Notes: generated from the letters alone by a model not told the origin. Numbered from the stretch's first letter, positions 41,205 through 50,202 are shown. The stretch is 64,000 nt of DNA from AC-69 sp044867345 (GCA_044867345.1 JBIOUU010000186.1:4287-68286), one strand, 5' to 3'. Numbers and translations: made by a program.

Positions 41205-41914
41205 CGTTCCTCTGCCTCTTCCTCTTCCTTCAGGGAGAACGCCAGGAACCCCTCCGCGTACTCCACCCCGCCCTTCTCGCCGAGCTCCTTCGCCCGGTCC
41301 CGGACCCACTGGAGGTCGTCTTCGACCCCCTGGGACCGGTGCTTCGTCAGGGCCTCAACCTTCGCGTCGATCGTCTTGGTGATGTCCACGTACGTATCGG
41401 GCTCCTCGGTGGACAACCAAAGGTTCGGGACCTCGTAGGGCTCGAACCCCGCCTCCAGGAGCTCGGGGAACTGGGGTCGGGATGGGGCGTCGGGCATGAC
41501 GGCGCACAGCGCGAGCTCCCCCGCGGCCCGATGGTCGGCATGGTTGATGTACCGCCGGCCGAACCACAGCCTCGAGGGGTCGGGAGCGACCAGCACCTCC
41601 GGCCGGAGCCGGCGGACCTCGCGGGTCACGGCCATCCGGGTCTCCAGGTTCACCTCGAGCATCCCGTCGGGGAAGTCCAGGAAGGTCACCGTCCTGACGC
41701 CGAGGACCCGCGCCGCCTCGTCCTGTTCGGGCTTGCGGATCCCCGAGATCTGCTCCCTGGTCATGCCCGGCTCGTTCGAGCCGGCCGACCCGTCGGTGAC
41801 GACCACGTAATGGACCTCGGTCCCGTTGCGCGCCCATGCGGCGACGGTCCCGCCGCACATGTACTCGGCATCGTCGGGATGGGCGAACAGCACCAGCGCG
41901 CTTGCGAACCCCAC
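41201..41914 (-). CDS. PIG-L family zinc N-deacetylase (second)
   Basis: This 237-residue enzyme has the zinc motif LFAHPDDAEY near the N-terminus and the later HADHRAAGE histidine ligands (YINHADHRAAG). The family deacetylates GlcNAc-type substrates; this member shares the overall architecture of MshB/Mca-type enzymes, but the substrate cannot be fixed. GTG 41914 was chosen because TAGGCT lies seven bases upstream; the ATG two codons earlier would fall within the promoter spacer. It is coupled with the DUF5319 gene. Confidence 0.85.
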   Translation of the reverse strand: MGFASALVLFAHPDDAEYMCGGTVAAWARNGTEVHYVVVTDGSAGSNEPGMTREQISGIRKPEQDEAARVLGVRTVTFLDFPDGMLEVNLETRMAVTREVRRLRPEVLVAPDPSRLWFGRRYINHADHRAAGELALCAVMPDAPSRPQFPELLEAGFEPYEVPNLWLSTEEPDTYVDITKTIDAKVEALTKHRSQGVEDDLQWVRDRAKELGEKGGVEYAEGFLAFSLKEEEEAEER

Positions 41915-41921
41915 GAGCATG

Positions 41922-41927
41922 AGCCTA
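41922..41927 (-). promoter_or_regulatory. -10 hexamer for the PIG-L/DUF5319 operon, leaderless arrangement
   Basis: TAGGCT is read on the minus strand from 41927 to 41922, then seven bases, then the GTG at 41914. An ATG lies one base after the hexamer and is therefore probably upstream of the transcription start. Confidence 0.45.
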
Positions 41928-41960
41928 CTGGACCCCGCCCTCAGCAGGCAGACTGGCGGA

Positions 41961-42350
41961 GTGGGGGATCAGGGCGAGGATGGCGGAGCGCCGCCGGGCC
42001 GGGACCAGGGACTGAAGGACGAGTACCCCCAGACGTCCGGATTGGCCGCGACGGCCGGCGCCGGAGCGGCGTGGGGGTTCCTCGGCTACACCGTCCTGTG
42101 GCAGGGCGTCCCGTTCGGCGTGAACCGGCGGTTCGTCGAGACTGTGGTCGGCACGCTCGTGCTGTTCCCCGTTCGAACCGTCCTGTGGGGCGTGCACCTC
42201 GGCGAGCGGATGGCGGGCCGGCCGTTCGACTTCGCCGACGACAACTGGTGGATCGGCGTGGCGGCCGCCGTGGTCGGCGGGGCCATCGGCGCCCTCGCGT
42301 TCATCGCGGTCCGGTCCGGCGTCCGGGCCATCCGCGCGTTACGGTCCTGA
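41961..42350 (+). CDS. Small membrane protein of unknown function
   Basis: This 129-residue protein has a polar N-terminus, a hydrophobic segment (about 30-50, AATAGAGAAWGFLGYTVLWQ), another at about 65-80 (VVGTLVLFPVRTVLWG) and a third near the C-terminus (WWIGVAAAVVGGAIGALAFIAV). The GTG at 41961 is chosen because it follows a purine-rich stretch; an upstream ATG at 41919 is possible and would add fourteen residues. No family recognised. Confidence 0.45.
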   Translation: MGDQGEDGGAPPGRDQGLKDEYPQTSGLAATAGAGAAWGFLGYTVLWQGVPFGVNRRFVETVVGTLVLFPVRTVLWGVHLGERMAGRPFDFADDNWWIGVAAAVVGGAIGALAFIAVRSGVRAIRALRS

Positions 42351-42375
42351 CGGACGACGGGCGCTCGGCGAGGGC

Positions 42376-42918
42376 CTAGGACCCGTAACCGCCGTATCCG
42401 CCGCCACCGCTGCCGGACGAACCACCGCTCCCCGCACCCGACGTGCTGGTGCCCGACGCCGAGACCGCGAACCACACGCCCTGGATCCCCTGTCCGGTCG
42501 CCTGGCCCGACGCCGAGTCGCCCGAGTACGTGTACAGGGGCATGCCGTTGATCGTGAGTTGCGTGGTGCCGTCTGGGCGCATGATCGTGCCGAACGTCCC
42601 TTTGATCATCCCCGTGTCCTGCGGGAGCGAGCCCGTCACGAGCACCGGCGGCCAGAACGACGCGCACCCTCCCGTGCATACGATCTTGGTGCCCGTTTCC
42701 TTCGTGTTGTGGTACAGCGTCAGGCCGGCGCCGTTCGCAAGGACCGTCCCGATGCCGGAGACCGAGTCCGTCTGCACCGACAACGCCGTTCCCGACGGCG
42801 AGGGGGAGCCGCCCCCCGACGACGTGCTGCCACTGCTACGGCCGCACGCGGCCAGGAGCAGAGCAGTGAGAGCGATCACGGCCAGACCCGGGCGTCGCCT
42901 TCCGTATCGGAGCCTCAT
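42376..42918 (-). CDS. Lipoprotein with secreted repeat (Lipoprotein_15/COG4315-like)
   Basis: This 180-residue protein has a type-II signal peptide (ALTALLLAAC lipobox) and a Ser/Gly linker. The repeat-type core follows with LTLYHNTKETGTKIVCTGGC and FWPPVL, then MRPDGTTQLTINGMPLYTYSGD, then a Gly/Tyr-rich tail. It matches the PF03640-type secreted repeat. Cys residues in the core may form a disulfide. The ATG at 42918 has AGGAGG eight bases upstream. Function unknown. Confidence 0.85.
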   Translation of the reverse strand: MRLRYGRRRPGLAVIALTALLLAACGRSSGSTSSGGGSPSPSGTALSVQTDSVSGIGTVLANGAGLTLYHNTKETGTKIVCTGGCASFWPPVLVTGSLPQDTGMIKGTFGTIMRPDGTTQLTINGMPLYTYSGDSASGQATGQGIQGVWFAVSASGTSTSGAGSGGSSGSGGGGYGGYGS

Positions 42919-42999
42919 CACACACACCTCCTGCGTTTGGACGGTACCCGGGAGGTGTACGGCCGAACGCGGGACACGGCTTCGTTCCCACGGAGACTT

Positions 43000-44424
43000 C
43001 TACGACTTCGGCACAGCGTGGTACCGGGACGCGATCGTCGCCTCGATGGCCTGGCCCTGCGCCAGCACGCTCGACGGTGAGGGCCCTCCGGGCGTCGACC
43101 GGGCCCGGACCGATCGGTCGGGATCGAGGAGCGAAGCGCCCTCGGGCAGTCCGAGGTCGCGCCACTCGTCGGGTCCAAGGGATCGGAGCGAACGGTGCTC
43201 GGCGTCGAGTCGTTTCAGCAGCTCGCCGATACGCCGATGGGCCAGGCGGAACGGCACGCCGGCCCGGACCAGGTCCTCAGCCAGGTCGGTCGCATAGAGG
43301 GCCTCGGCCTCAGCGGCCTCCCGCATGGCGGCCTCGTCGAAGCGCAGCGTCTCGACGCACCCGGCCAACGCTCCGAGGGTCGCCTCCACCGTGTCCGCCG
43401 CGTCGAACGCCGGGCCCTTGTCCTCCTGGAGATCACGGTGGTAGCCGAGGGGCAGGCCGGCGAGCATCGACGCCAACGCGACGACGTTGCCGCCCAACCG
43501 TGCCGCCTTGGCCCGGACGAGCTCGGCCACGTCGGGATTCCGCTTCTGGGGCATCATGCTCGACCCGGTGGCGTAGGCGTCGTCGATCGACGCCCACCCC
43601 GACGACTCGTCGGTCCACCGGAGGAGATCGGCGGCCAGCCGAGACAGGTGCGTTCCGAGGATGGCCGCGTCGGCCACGAACTCCTGAACGAAGTCCCGGT
43701 CGGACACCGCGTCGATCGAGTTTTCGAAGACGCGGTCGAGGCCGAGGCGGGCCGCCGTCGTCTCCGGATCCAGTCCGAGCGTCGAGGTGGCGAGGGCCCC
43801 AGCCCCCAGCGCGGACACGCTCGCCCTGGCCGCCCACTGGTCGAGACGCTCGAGGTCGCGGAGCAGGGCCCAGGCGTGTGCCAGCAGATGGTGGCCGAGC
43901 GTGACGGGCTGCGCCGCTCGGCCGTGGGTCGTCCCCGGCATGACCGCTTCGGCACGGTCGCGCGCGCTCGCCACGAGCGCCCGGATCAGACGGACGATGC
44001 CACGGTCGATCCGCCGTCGCGCCGCGAGCAGCCACAGCCGAAGGTCCGTGACGACCAGGTCGTTCCGGCTCCGGCCCGCGTGCAGCTTGGCGCCGACGTC
44101 GCCCAGGCGGTCCGTCACTCCCCGTTCGATGGCCGAGTGCACGTCCTCGTCGGCCGGGTGGAACGCGAAGCGACCGGCGGCGATCTCCTCTCCAACCTCG
44201 CGAAGCGCCTTCTCCAGGGCCGCCGCCTCGCCGGCGGAAAGCAGTCCGGCGTCCTCGAGCGCGTGCGCGTGCGCGACGGAGGACTCGACGTCGTGCGGAG
44301 CCAGGCGAACGTCGACGGACAGGCTCCGCGACAGCGCTGCGGCCTCCCGAGCCGGCGCCGTGCCGAACCGCCCACTCCACAGTGGCTCATCGGTCTCCGA
44401 GCCGGGTGCATCCGGCTGGCTCAT
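43000..44424 (-). CDS. argH: Argininosuccinate lyase
   Basis: This 474-residue enzyme splits argininosuccinate to arginine and fumarate, the last step of arginine synthesis. It carries the fumarase-superfamily signature GSSMMPQKRNPD (about 280-291), with the catalytic serine loop, and the AGRSRND (substrate) and TTHGRAAQP motifs. The ATG at 44424 overlaps the argG stop as ATGA. It is the last gene of the cluster. Confidence 0.95.
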   Translation of the reverse strand: MSQPDAPGSETDEPLWSGRFGTAPAREAAALSRSLSVDVRLAPHDVESSVAHAHALEDAGLLSAGEAAALEKALREVGEEIAAGRFAFHPADEDVHSAIERGVTDRLGDVGAKLHAGRSRNDLVVTDLRLWLLAARRRIDRGIVRLIRALVASARDRAEAVMPGTTHGRAAQPVTLGHHLLAHAWALLRDLERLDQWAARASVSALGAGALATSTLGLDPETTAARLGLDRVFENSIDAVSDRDFVQEFVADAAILGTHLSRLAADLLRWTDESSGWASIDDAYATGSSMMPQKRNPDVAELVRAKAARLGGNVVALASMLAGLPLGYHRDLQEDKGPAFDAADTVEATLGALAGCVETLRFDEAAMREAAEAEALYATDLAEDLVRAGVPFRLAHRRIGELLKRLDAEHRSLRSLGPDEWRDLGLPEGASLLDPDRSVRARSTPGGPSPSSVLAQGQAIEATIASRYHAVPKS

Positions 44425-45608
44425 CGACGTCCCTGCCGGGCCGACCACACCTTCAGGGGCATGCCCCACAACCTGATGAAGCCCTCGGCGTGGCGATGGT
44501 CGAACGCGTCCTCCGGTCCGTACGTCGCCAGGCCGACGTCGTAGAGCGAGGCCTCAGAGCGCCTCCCGACCACCGTGCACTCGCCGGGCGAGAACTGAAG
44601 CCGAACCTCACCGCTCACGTGCTCCTGGGTGGACTCGACGAACGCGTCGAGCGCGGCGCGAAGCGGGGAGAACCACAGGCCGTCGTAGACGAGCTCGGCC
44701 CACCGTTGTTCGATCGCCGGCTTCGCGTGCGCCACCTCGCGTTCGAGGGTCAGATCCTCGAGCGCCCGATGCGCCGAGATGAGGGCCATCGCCCCGGGAA
44801 CCTCGTAGAGCTCGCGCGACTTGATCCCGACCCTGCGGTTCTCGATCATGTCCACCCGTCCGAAGCCGTATCGGCCGCCGAGCGCGTCCACGGCACGGAC
44901 CAGGTCCGGGAGCGCCGTGAGATCGCCGTCGAGCATGACGGGCACCCCCTGCTCGAAACCCACCGCCGTTTCGGTGGGCTCGGACGGCCGGTCCGAGGTG
45001 GCGGCGGTCCGGGCGAACGCGTCCTCGGGTGGCGCCATCCACGGGTCCTCGAGCGGCCCGCACTCGGCGGTGCGCCCCCACAGGTTCTCATCGATCGAGT
45101 ACGCAGTCGCCACGTGGGCGATGGGAATGCCCCACTCGGCGGCCAGGCCGAGGGCCTTCTCCCGGGGGATGCCGGCGTCGCGGATCGGCGCGAGAACCTG
45201 GAGGTCGGGGGCCAGGACGCCGAACGAGACCTCGAACCGCACCTGGTCGTTGCCCTTGCCGGTGCACCCGTGGGCCACGGCATCGGCGCCGACCTCTCGG
45301 GCCACCTTCACCACCTCGTCGGCGATGAGCGGCCGCGCCAGGGACGACACGAGCGGATACTTCCCTTCATACAGGGCGTTCGCCTTGACCGCCCGGGCAA
45401 GGAACTCCCCGGCGAACCGATCGACGGCCGGGACCACCCGGACCTCGGCCGCGCCGGCCAGGACGCCGCGCTCCCCGATGGCGTCGAAGTCCTCCTGCTG
45501 CCCCACGTCAACGGCGACGGCGAACACCTCGTAGCCCTGCTCGACCAGCCACCGGATCGTGACCGACGTGTCCAGGCCGCCGGAATACGCCAGAACCGCT
45601 CGCTTCAT
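44421..45608 (-). CDS. argG: Argininosuccinate synthase
   Basis: This 395-residue enzyme condenses citrulline and aspartate with ATP. The P-loop AYSGGLDTS is at residues 7-15, and the family stretches AHGCTGKGNDQVRFE and GRVDMIENRRVGIKSRE are intact. It has a GGAGG site before the ATG and is separated from argR by about 30 bases, the only clear gap in the cluster. Its product feeds argH. Confidence 0.95.
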   Translation of the reverse strand: MKRAVLAYSGGLDTSVTIRWLVEQGYEVFAVAVDVGQQEDFDAIGERGVLAGAAEVRVVPAVDRFAGEFLARAVKANALYEGKYPLVSSLARPLIADEVVKVAREVGADAVAHGCTGKGNDQVRFEVSFGVLAPDLQVLAPIRDAGIPREKALGLAAEWGIPIAHVATAYSIDENLWGRTAECGPLEDPWMAPPEDAFARTAATSDRPSEPTETAVGFEQGVPVMLDGDLTALPDLVRAVDALGGRYGFGRVDMIENRRVGIKSRELYEVPGAMALISAHRALEDLTLEREVAHAKPAIEQRWAELVYDGLWFSPLRAALDAFVESTQEHVSGEVRLQFSPGECTVVGRRSEASLYDVGLATYGPEDAFDHRHAEGFIRLWGMPLKVWSARQGRR

Positions 45609-45639
45609 CGCTCGTCCTCCATCGTGTTCGTGGCGCCGG

Positions 45640-46116
45640 TCATCGCTTCTCCATGGCCTTGCGCAACGCTCGTTCCACCGAGCGGGCCGAGACCCCGTCC
45701 GCGGGGACGACCAGGATCGTGTTGTCGCCGGCCACCGTTCCCGCCACCCCGGCCAGGGGGGCGGTGTCGATGGCCTCGGCCAACGCGCTCGCCGCGCCGG
45801 GCGGGGTCCGCACGAGCAGCAGGCGATTCGCGGCGACGAAGGAGAGGGCGAACTCCCGCAGGGCGTGGCGAAGCAAGGTGGCCGGCGCGCTCGAGAGGCC
45901 TCGGCCGGGAACGACGTAGCGCACGCCCTCCGGATCGTGCACGCGGGCCAGCCCGAGCTCCTCGATGTCGCGGGAGATCGTGGACTGCGTGGCCGGCAGG
46001 CCCATTCGGCGCAGGCGGGCCCGGATCTCCTCCTGCGAGCCCAGCCGCTCCCGCCCGAGGAGCGACAGGATGGCCTGTTGCCGCCGAGCCTTGGTCGCGC
46101 CGCCGTTGCGGTTCAC
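45640..46116 (-). CDS. argR: Arginine repressor ArgR
   Basis: This 158-residue hexameric repressor has the N-terminal winged helix (RRQQAILSLLGRERLGSQEE), with TQSTISRDIEELGLARVH as the recognition part, and a C-terminal arginine-binding domain (GTVAGDNTILVVPADG). With arginine it binds ARG boxes, one pair of which lies at 49266-49298 before argC. The GTG overlaps the argB stop as GTGA, so it is co-transcribed and would autoregulate. Confidence 0.95.
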   Translation of the reverse strand: MNRNGGATKARRQQAILSLLGRERLGSQEEIRARLRRMGLPATQSTISRDIEELGLARVHDPEGVRYVVPGRGLSSAPATLLRHALREFALSFVAANRLLLVRTPPGAASALAEAIDTAPLAGVAGTVAGDNTILVVPADGVSARSVERALRKAMEKR

Positions 46117-47015
46117 GGCGTCCCCTCCTCGGCTGGGGCGTCGACCGCGATCATCGTGCCGATCCCCTCCGGCGTGAACAGTTCCAGGACCAGCGCGTGC
46201 TCCACCCGCCCATCGAGGAAGTGCACCCGTGGCACGCCCGCCTTCAGCGCGCGCACGGCGCTCTCGAGCTTGGGGATCATGCCGCCTTCGACGGCGTCCG
46301 GGTGAGCCAGGAGATCGAGGACCTCCTGCACGCCGAGCTCCGAGAGCAAGTCGCCGTCCGGCCCGATCAGCCCGGGTACGTCGTTCATGTACACGAGCTT
46401 CTCCGCTGACAGGGCAACCGCGAGCTCCGCGGCGACGACATCGGCGTTCACGTTGTACGCGTGTCCGTCGTCCCCGATCGCGATCGAGGCGATCACCGGG
46501 ACGAAGCGCTGATCCATGAGCGCCCGGACGACCGCCCCGTTCACCCGGACCACCTCGCCGACGAACCCGAGGTCCGGAGGCTCCCGCCGGCGTGCCACCA
46601 CCAGTCCTCCGTCCACGCCCGAGAGTCCGACGGCCTGGACCCCGCAGCCGAGGAGGGTCCCGACGACCTCGGTGTTCACCTTCCCGGCGAGGACCATCGT
46701 GGCCACGTCGAGTGTCGGTTCGTCGGTGATCCTGAGCCCTCCCACGAACATCGTGGGTAGGCCGAGGCGGGTCGAGACCTCCGTCACCTGTGGTCCTCCG
46801 CCGTGAACGATCAAGGGGTGGATGCCGACGTGCTGGAGCAGTGCCAGGTCGTTCCCGAACGACCTCGACAGGGGGGCACGCTCCATCGCCGCGCCGCCGT
46901 ACTTGACGACGATGGTCTTGCCCCAGTGCTCCTTGATGAACGGGAGGGCCTCGAGGAGCGTCCGGGCCTTGGACACGGTTCGTTCCCGGATCTTCGGCGG
47001 CTGGTCGACGCTCAC
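46113..47015 (-). CDS. argB: Acetylglutamate kinase
   Basis: This 300-residue kinase phosphorylates N-acetylglutamate. Motifs include TIVVKYGGAAM, LIVHGGGPQVTEVSTRLG, GLSGVDGGLV and MIPKLESAVRALKAGV. It is of the arginine-sensitive type by length. The GTG overlaps the argJ stop as GTGA, and its own stop overlaps argR. The usual argD does not follow. Confidence 0.95.
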   Translation of the reverse strand: MSVDQPPKIRERTVSKARTLLEALPFIKEHWGKTIVVKYGGAAMERAPLSRSFGNDLALLQHVGIHPLIVHGGGPQVTEVSTRLGLPTMFVGGLRITDEPTLDVATMVLAGKVNTEVVGTLLGCGVQAVGLSGVDGGLVVARRREPPDLGFVGEVVRVNGAVVRALMDQRFVPVIASIAIGDDGHAYNVNADVVAAELAVALSAEKLVYMNDVPGLIGPDGDLLSELGVQEVLDLLAHPDAVEGGMIPKLESAVRALKAGVPRVHFLDGRVEHALVLELFTPEGIGTMIAVDAPAEEGTP

Positions 47016-48205
47016 GTCGAGTACTCCGCGTTGATCTTCACGTAGTCGTACGACAGGTCGACGCCGAGGGCCCGGCTGTGGCCGGGACCGTTGCCCACCG
47101 AGACCCCGATCACGACCTCCCGCTCCCTCACGGCCGCCCGGGCCTCCTCCAGGCCAGCCTCGCGATACGCGGCCGGGATCTCCCCGCCCGCGATCACCTG
47201 GATGTCGCCGATGAACGCGTCGACCAGCTGCGGTAGGAACGACGCCCCGGAGGACCCCACCGCCTGCAGGATGCGCCCCGGATTGGGGTCCCCTCCGAAC
47301 ACGGCGGTCTTCACGAGCAACGAGTCCGCAACCGCCTTCGCCACCATGCGGGCCTCCGACACCGACTCGGCCCCCGACACCTCCACCAGGACGACGTGGC
47401 CGGCCCCCTCGGCATCCGCGGCGAGCTGGAGCAGGAGGGACGTGCCCACCTCATCCAGCGCCGCCGACACGTCCTCCCACGGGGAGGTCCCCGGCACGAC
47501 GAGGTCGCCACCCGCAGCCCCGCTGGCGAAGACCAGGACGGTGTCGTTGGTGCTGGTGCAGCCGTCGACGGTGAGCGACTCGAACTTCGGCTCCAGCACG
47601 TCGGCCGCGAGCTTTCGAAGCTCGGCCGAGGGGACGGGGGCGTCCGTCGTGACGAACGCGAGCATCGTGGCCAGATGGAGATCGGGCGCGATCATCCCCA
47701 CGCCTTTCGCGCATCCGCCCACCCGGTAGGGGCCACGCTCGGCTCGGGCCTGCTTGGGCTTCGTGTCGGTGGTCATGATGGCTTCGGCGAAGCGCTCGCC
47801 GCCCTCCGGCGAGAGCGAGCCGGCCAGCCCGGGGAGCGCCGCGAGCAGCTGGTCCATGTGGAGCGGTTCGCCGATGACACCGGTGGAGCAGGCCAGCACC
47901 GCATCAGGCTCGATGTCGAGCAGCTCGGCGGCCGCGCCGGTGGAGCGCTCGGCGTCGTTGTCGCCCGACAGCCCGGTCCCCGCGTTCGCCTGGCCGCTGT
48001 TGACGAGCACCGCCCGGGCCCCGCCCCGAGCGACGCGGTGTCGGGACAGGCGGACCGGCGCGGCGGCGAACGCGTTCGTGGTGAACAGGCCGGCGGCCGA
48101 GCGGCCCTCGTCGGCGACCAACAGGCCGAGGTCCGGCCGGCCGGAGGGCTTCATCCCGGCCGTCACCCCCGCTGCGCGGAACCCCCGGGCGAACGTCACG
48201 CTCAC
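47012..48205 (-). CDS. argJ: Glutamate N-acetyltransferase / amino-acid acetyltransferase ArgJ
   Basis: This 397-residue enzyme recycles the acetyl group from N-acetylornithine to glutamate. It is made as a precursor that cleaves itself before a Thr. The ACSTGVIGEPL motif lies ahead of that site, and the DGCTSTNDT stretch comes after it. The GTG at 48205 overlaps the argC stop as GTGA. The chain reads SVTFARGFRAAGVTAGMKPS at its N-terminus as in family members. Confidence 0.94.
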   Translation of the reverse strand: MSVTFARGFRAAGVTAGMKPSGRPDLGLLVADEGRSAAGLFTTNAFAAAPVRLSRHRVARGGARAVLVNSGQANAGTGLSGDNDAERSTGAAAELLDIEPDAVLACSTGVIGEPLHMDQLLAALPGLAGSLSPEGGERFAEAIMTTDTKPKQARAERGPYRVGGCAKGVGMIAPDLHLATMLAFVTTDAPVPSAELRKLAADVLEPKFESLTVDGCTSTNDTVLVFASGAAGGDLVVPGTSPWEDVSAALDEVGTSLLLQLAADAEGAGHVVLVEVSGAESVSEARMVAKAVADSLLVKTAVFGGDPNPGRILQAVGSSGASFLPQLVDAFIGDIQVIAGGEIPAAYREAGLEEARAAVREREVVIGVSVGNGPGHSRALGVDLSYDYVKINAEYST

Positions 48206-49263
48206 GGGTACACCGCCGTCGCCGTGAGCCCGGTGGTCTGCTCGAAACCGGCCATGAGGTTCATGTTCTGCACGGCCTGGCCGGCGGCCCCTTTCACCAG
48301 ATTGTCGAGCGCGCCGGCGACGATGGCCGTCCCGGTTCTGCGATCCGCCACCGCCTGGAGCTCGACCAGGTTCGACCCCCGGGTCCGTTTGGTGTCGGCC
48401 ATGTCGCCCGGAGGCAGCACCCGCACGAACGGCGCGCCCGCGTAAGCGGAATCGAGGCAGCCGGTCAGCGAATCCGTGGTCGCCCCTGGTGCCAGTGGTG
48501 CGTAGCACGTCACCAGCACGCCGCGAACGGACGGAACGAGGTGAGGGACGAACGAGACCGCGACAGGGATGCCGGAGGCGAGCTCGAGGACACGCTCCAT
48601 CTCTGGCGTGTGCTGATGCCTCGGGAAACGGTAGGGGCGAACGCTCTCCTCGGTCGCAGCGTACGAGGTTGCCTCGGCGAGCGCCCTGCCCGCGCCGGAC
48701 AGCCCGGTCTTGCCGTCCACCACGATCGGCTCGGACCCGATCTGTCCTGCCGCAAGGAGCGGGGCGAGGCCGAGGACGACCGGCGTCGGGTAGCAGCCCG
48801 GATTGGCCACGAGCGACGCCCCGGCGATTTCGTCGGCGAAGACCTCGGGCAGCCCGTAGACGGCCTTCTCCAGCCAGGACGGGGCGGGATGCTCGAACCC
48901 GTACCACTCCGGATACGCGGTCGCCGGGAGCCGGAAGTCGCCGGCCAGGTCCACCACCCGGAGACCGGCGTCCAGCATCGCGGGGGCGATGGCCGCGCTG
49001 GCCCCGTGCGCAAGCGAGAGGAACGCAAAGGACGCCTGATCGGCCACCGAGGCGGGGTCGAGCGGAGCCAGCACCCGTCCCCCGACGGGAGAGGCGGCGA
49101 GGTGAGGATGGACCTCCGCCAGCTCGCGGCCGGCCGACTCGTTCGCCGCCAGATGCCCGATCTTCACGTTCGGATGCGCCAGGAGCAGGCGCACCAGCTC
49201 GCCCCCGGCATAGCCGGAGGCACCGAGAACGGCCACGCGCAGACGGGCGCTCTCACCGAGCAT
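48202..49263 (-). CDS. argC: N-acetyl-gamma-glutamyl-phosphate reductase
   Basis: This 353-residue NADPH-dependent reductase has the Rossmann motif VLGASGYAGGELVRLL and the catalytic Cys in NPGCYPT. It leads the cluster. The start ATG at 49263 is just two bases from the first ARG box, so repressor binding would cover the start region. TATGCA/GAATAT-type sequence lies in the same box, consistent with an overlapping promoter. Confidence 0.95.
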   Translation of the reverse strand: MLGESARLRVAVLGASGYAGGELVRLLLAHPNVKIGHLAANESAGRELAEVHPHLAASPVGGRVLAPLDPASVADQASFAFLSLAHGASAAIAPAMLDAGLRVVDLAGDFRLPATAYPEWYGFEHPAPSWLEKAVYGLPEVFADEIAGASLVANPGCYPTPVVLGLAPLLAAGQIGSEPIVVDGKTGLSGAGRALAEATSYAATEESVRPYRFPRHQHTPEMERVLELASGIPVAVSFVPHLVPSVRGVLVTCYAPLAPGATTDSLTGCLDSAYAGAPFVRVLPPGDMADTKRTRGSNLVELQAVADRRTGTAIVAGALDNLVKGAAGQAVQNMNLMAGFEQTTGLTATAVYP

Positions 49264-49265
49264 GC

Positions 49266-49298
49266 TGCATATTCATGCATAGGTTGCATGAACATGTC
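49266..49298. promoter_or_regulatory. ArgR operator: one perfect and one imperfect ARG box
   Basis: TGCATATTCATGCA (49266-49279) is a perfect palindrome matching the ARG-box half-sites TGCAT/ATGCA. A second, TGCATGAACATGTC (49285-49298), is imperfect, and the box centres are 19 bases apart, close to two helical turns. They lie directly before argC in the only AT-rich patch of the region and are expected to bind the ArgR encoded in the same cluster. Confidence 0.8.
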
Positions 49299-49420
49299 AA
49301 TGGCCCCGGGAACCGGCGCCTTCCTCCCCGTCATTGCCTTACGGAAAGGACTGGGAGGACATACCATCCTGCACGCTCTTCGCCGGCAGGAGGCTGGGGC
49401 TGGTCGGGAATGGAGGTCAC

Positions 49421-49912
49421 ATGCGAAGACTGATGGTCGTGATCACGGCGGTGGGGCTCCTCGGCGGGGCGGCGTGGGCCGTCGGTGCTCAGACCATCGG
49501 CGGCGTGACCCCAGTGAAGTGCATGGACTCCGTGTGGCAGACCACCGCCCAGTCCACGTCCTCGACGCAGTGGGCGAACGTTCCTGGATTCAGCGACCAC
49601 CCCATCGCGATCTACCCCATCGCGATCGACGTCAGCGCGCTCGTCTCCGGAGGACCGGTGGAGTTCCGCATCCTGAGCACCAACGTGGGCGGGCAGACCT
49701 TCGTCAGCAAGCCGGGTCCGACTCGGTTCGTCGCCGGCGGGGGCGGCCCCAACTCATTCGCGTACCGATGGATCGAGCGGGACCAGGTGGCGGCCACCCA
49801 CGGAAACTCCCTCCGGCTGCAATGGCGGAGCCCGAGCGGCGCTGCCGTCCAGCTTCAGCGAGGCGACATGTCGGTGCTGTACACGACGGACGTGTGCCAG
49901 GGGTCCTCGTAG
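49421..49912 (+). CDS. Secreted protein of unknown function
   Basis: This 163-residue protein starts with a signal peptide (MRRLMVVITAVGLLGGAAWA, cleavage likely near AVG-A). The mature part is beta-rich with two cysteines, one near residue 34 (VKCMDS) and one near the C-terminus (TDVCQGSS), likely a disulfide. No family is recognised. The ATG has TGGAGG upstream. It is divergent from argC. Confidence 0.65.
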   Translation: MRRLMVVITAVGLLGGAAWAVGAQTIGGVTPVKCMDSVWQTTAQSTSSTQWANVPGFSDHPIAIYPIAIDVSALVSGGPVEFRILSTNVGGQTFVSKPGPTRFVAGGGGPNSFAYRWIERDQVAATHGNSLRLQWRSPSGAAVQLQRGDMSVLYTTDVCQGSS

Positions 49913-49965
49913 AGCGCCGGGCTTCGTGCCGGCATCCATCGCGCTCGGCTCCCGACGGCCAGCCT

Positions 49966-50202
49966 TTACGAGCTGCGTTTGCGGGCCGAGGCCCTGCCGC
50001 CCTTGCGACCTGCCGCCTTCTTCTGCGCGGTCGTGCCACCTTGCGAGGCGGATGACCGGCCGCCTGAGCCGGACTTTCGGCCGCCCCTGCTGGACGCGCC
50101 CGGCGAGTTGGCGATCCTTGCCGCCCGCTCCTTCGACATCCCCTTCCGCTACACCGCCTCGTACTGCTTCTCGTTCTTCACGCTCGGGCGCTTGTCAGGC
50201 AT
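49966..50202 (-). pseudogene. Small basic DUF7218-type protein gene interrupted by an in-frame TAG
   Basis: An excellent AAAGGAGG site precedes an ATG at 50202 that encodes MPDKRPSVKNEKQYEAV, and then a TAG at 50151-50149. The same frame continues RKGMSKERAARIANSP and later QGGTTAQKKAAGRKGG to a TAA at 49966. Both halves match a widespread short family (MPDKRPSVKNEKQYEA...KGMSKERAARIANSP...). Without the TAG it would be a normal 78-residue protein. It may be a pseudogene, an amber readthrough, or a sequence error; an ATG at 50139 could restart the second half. Confidence 0.8.
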
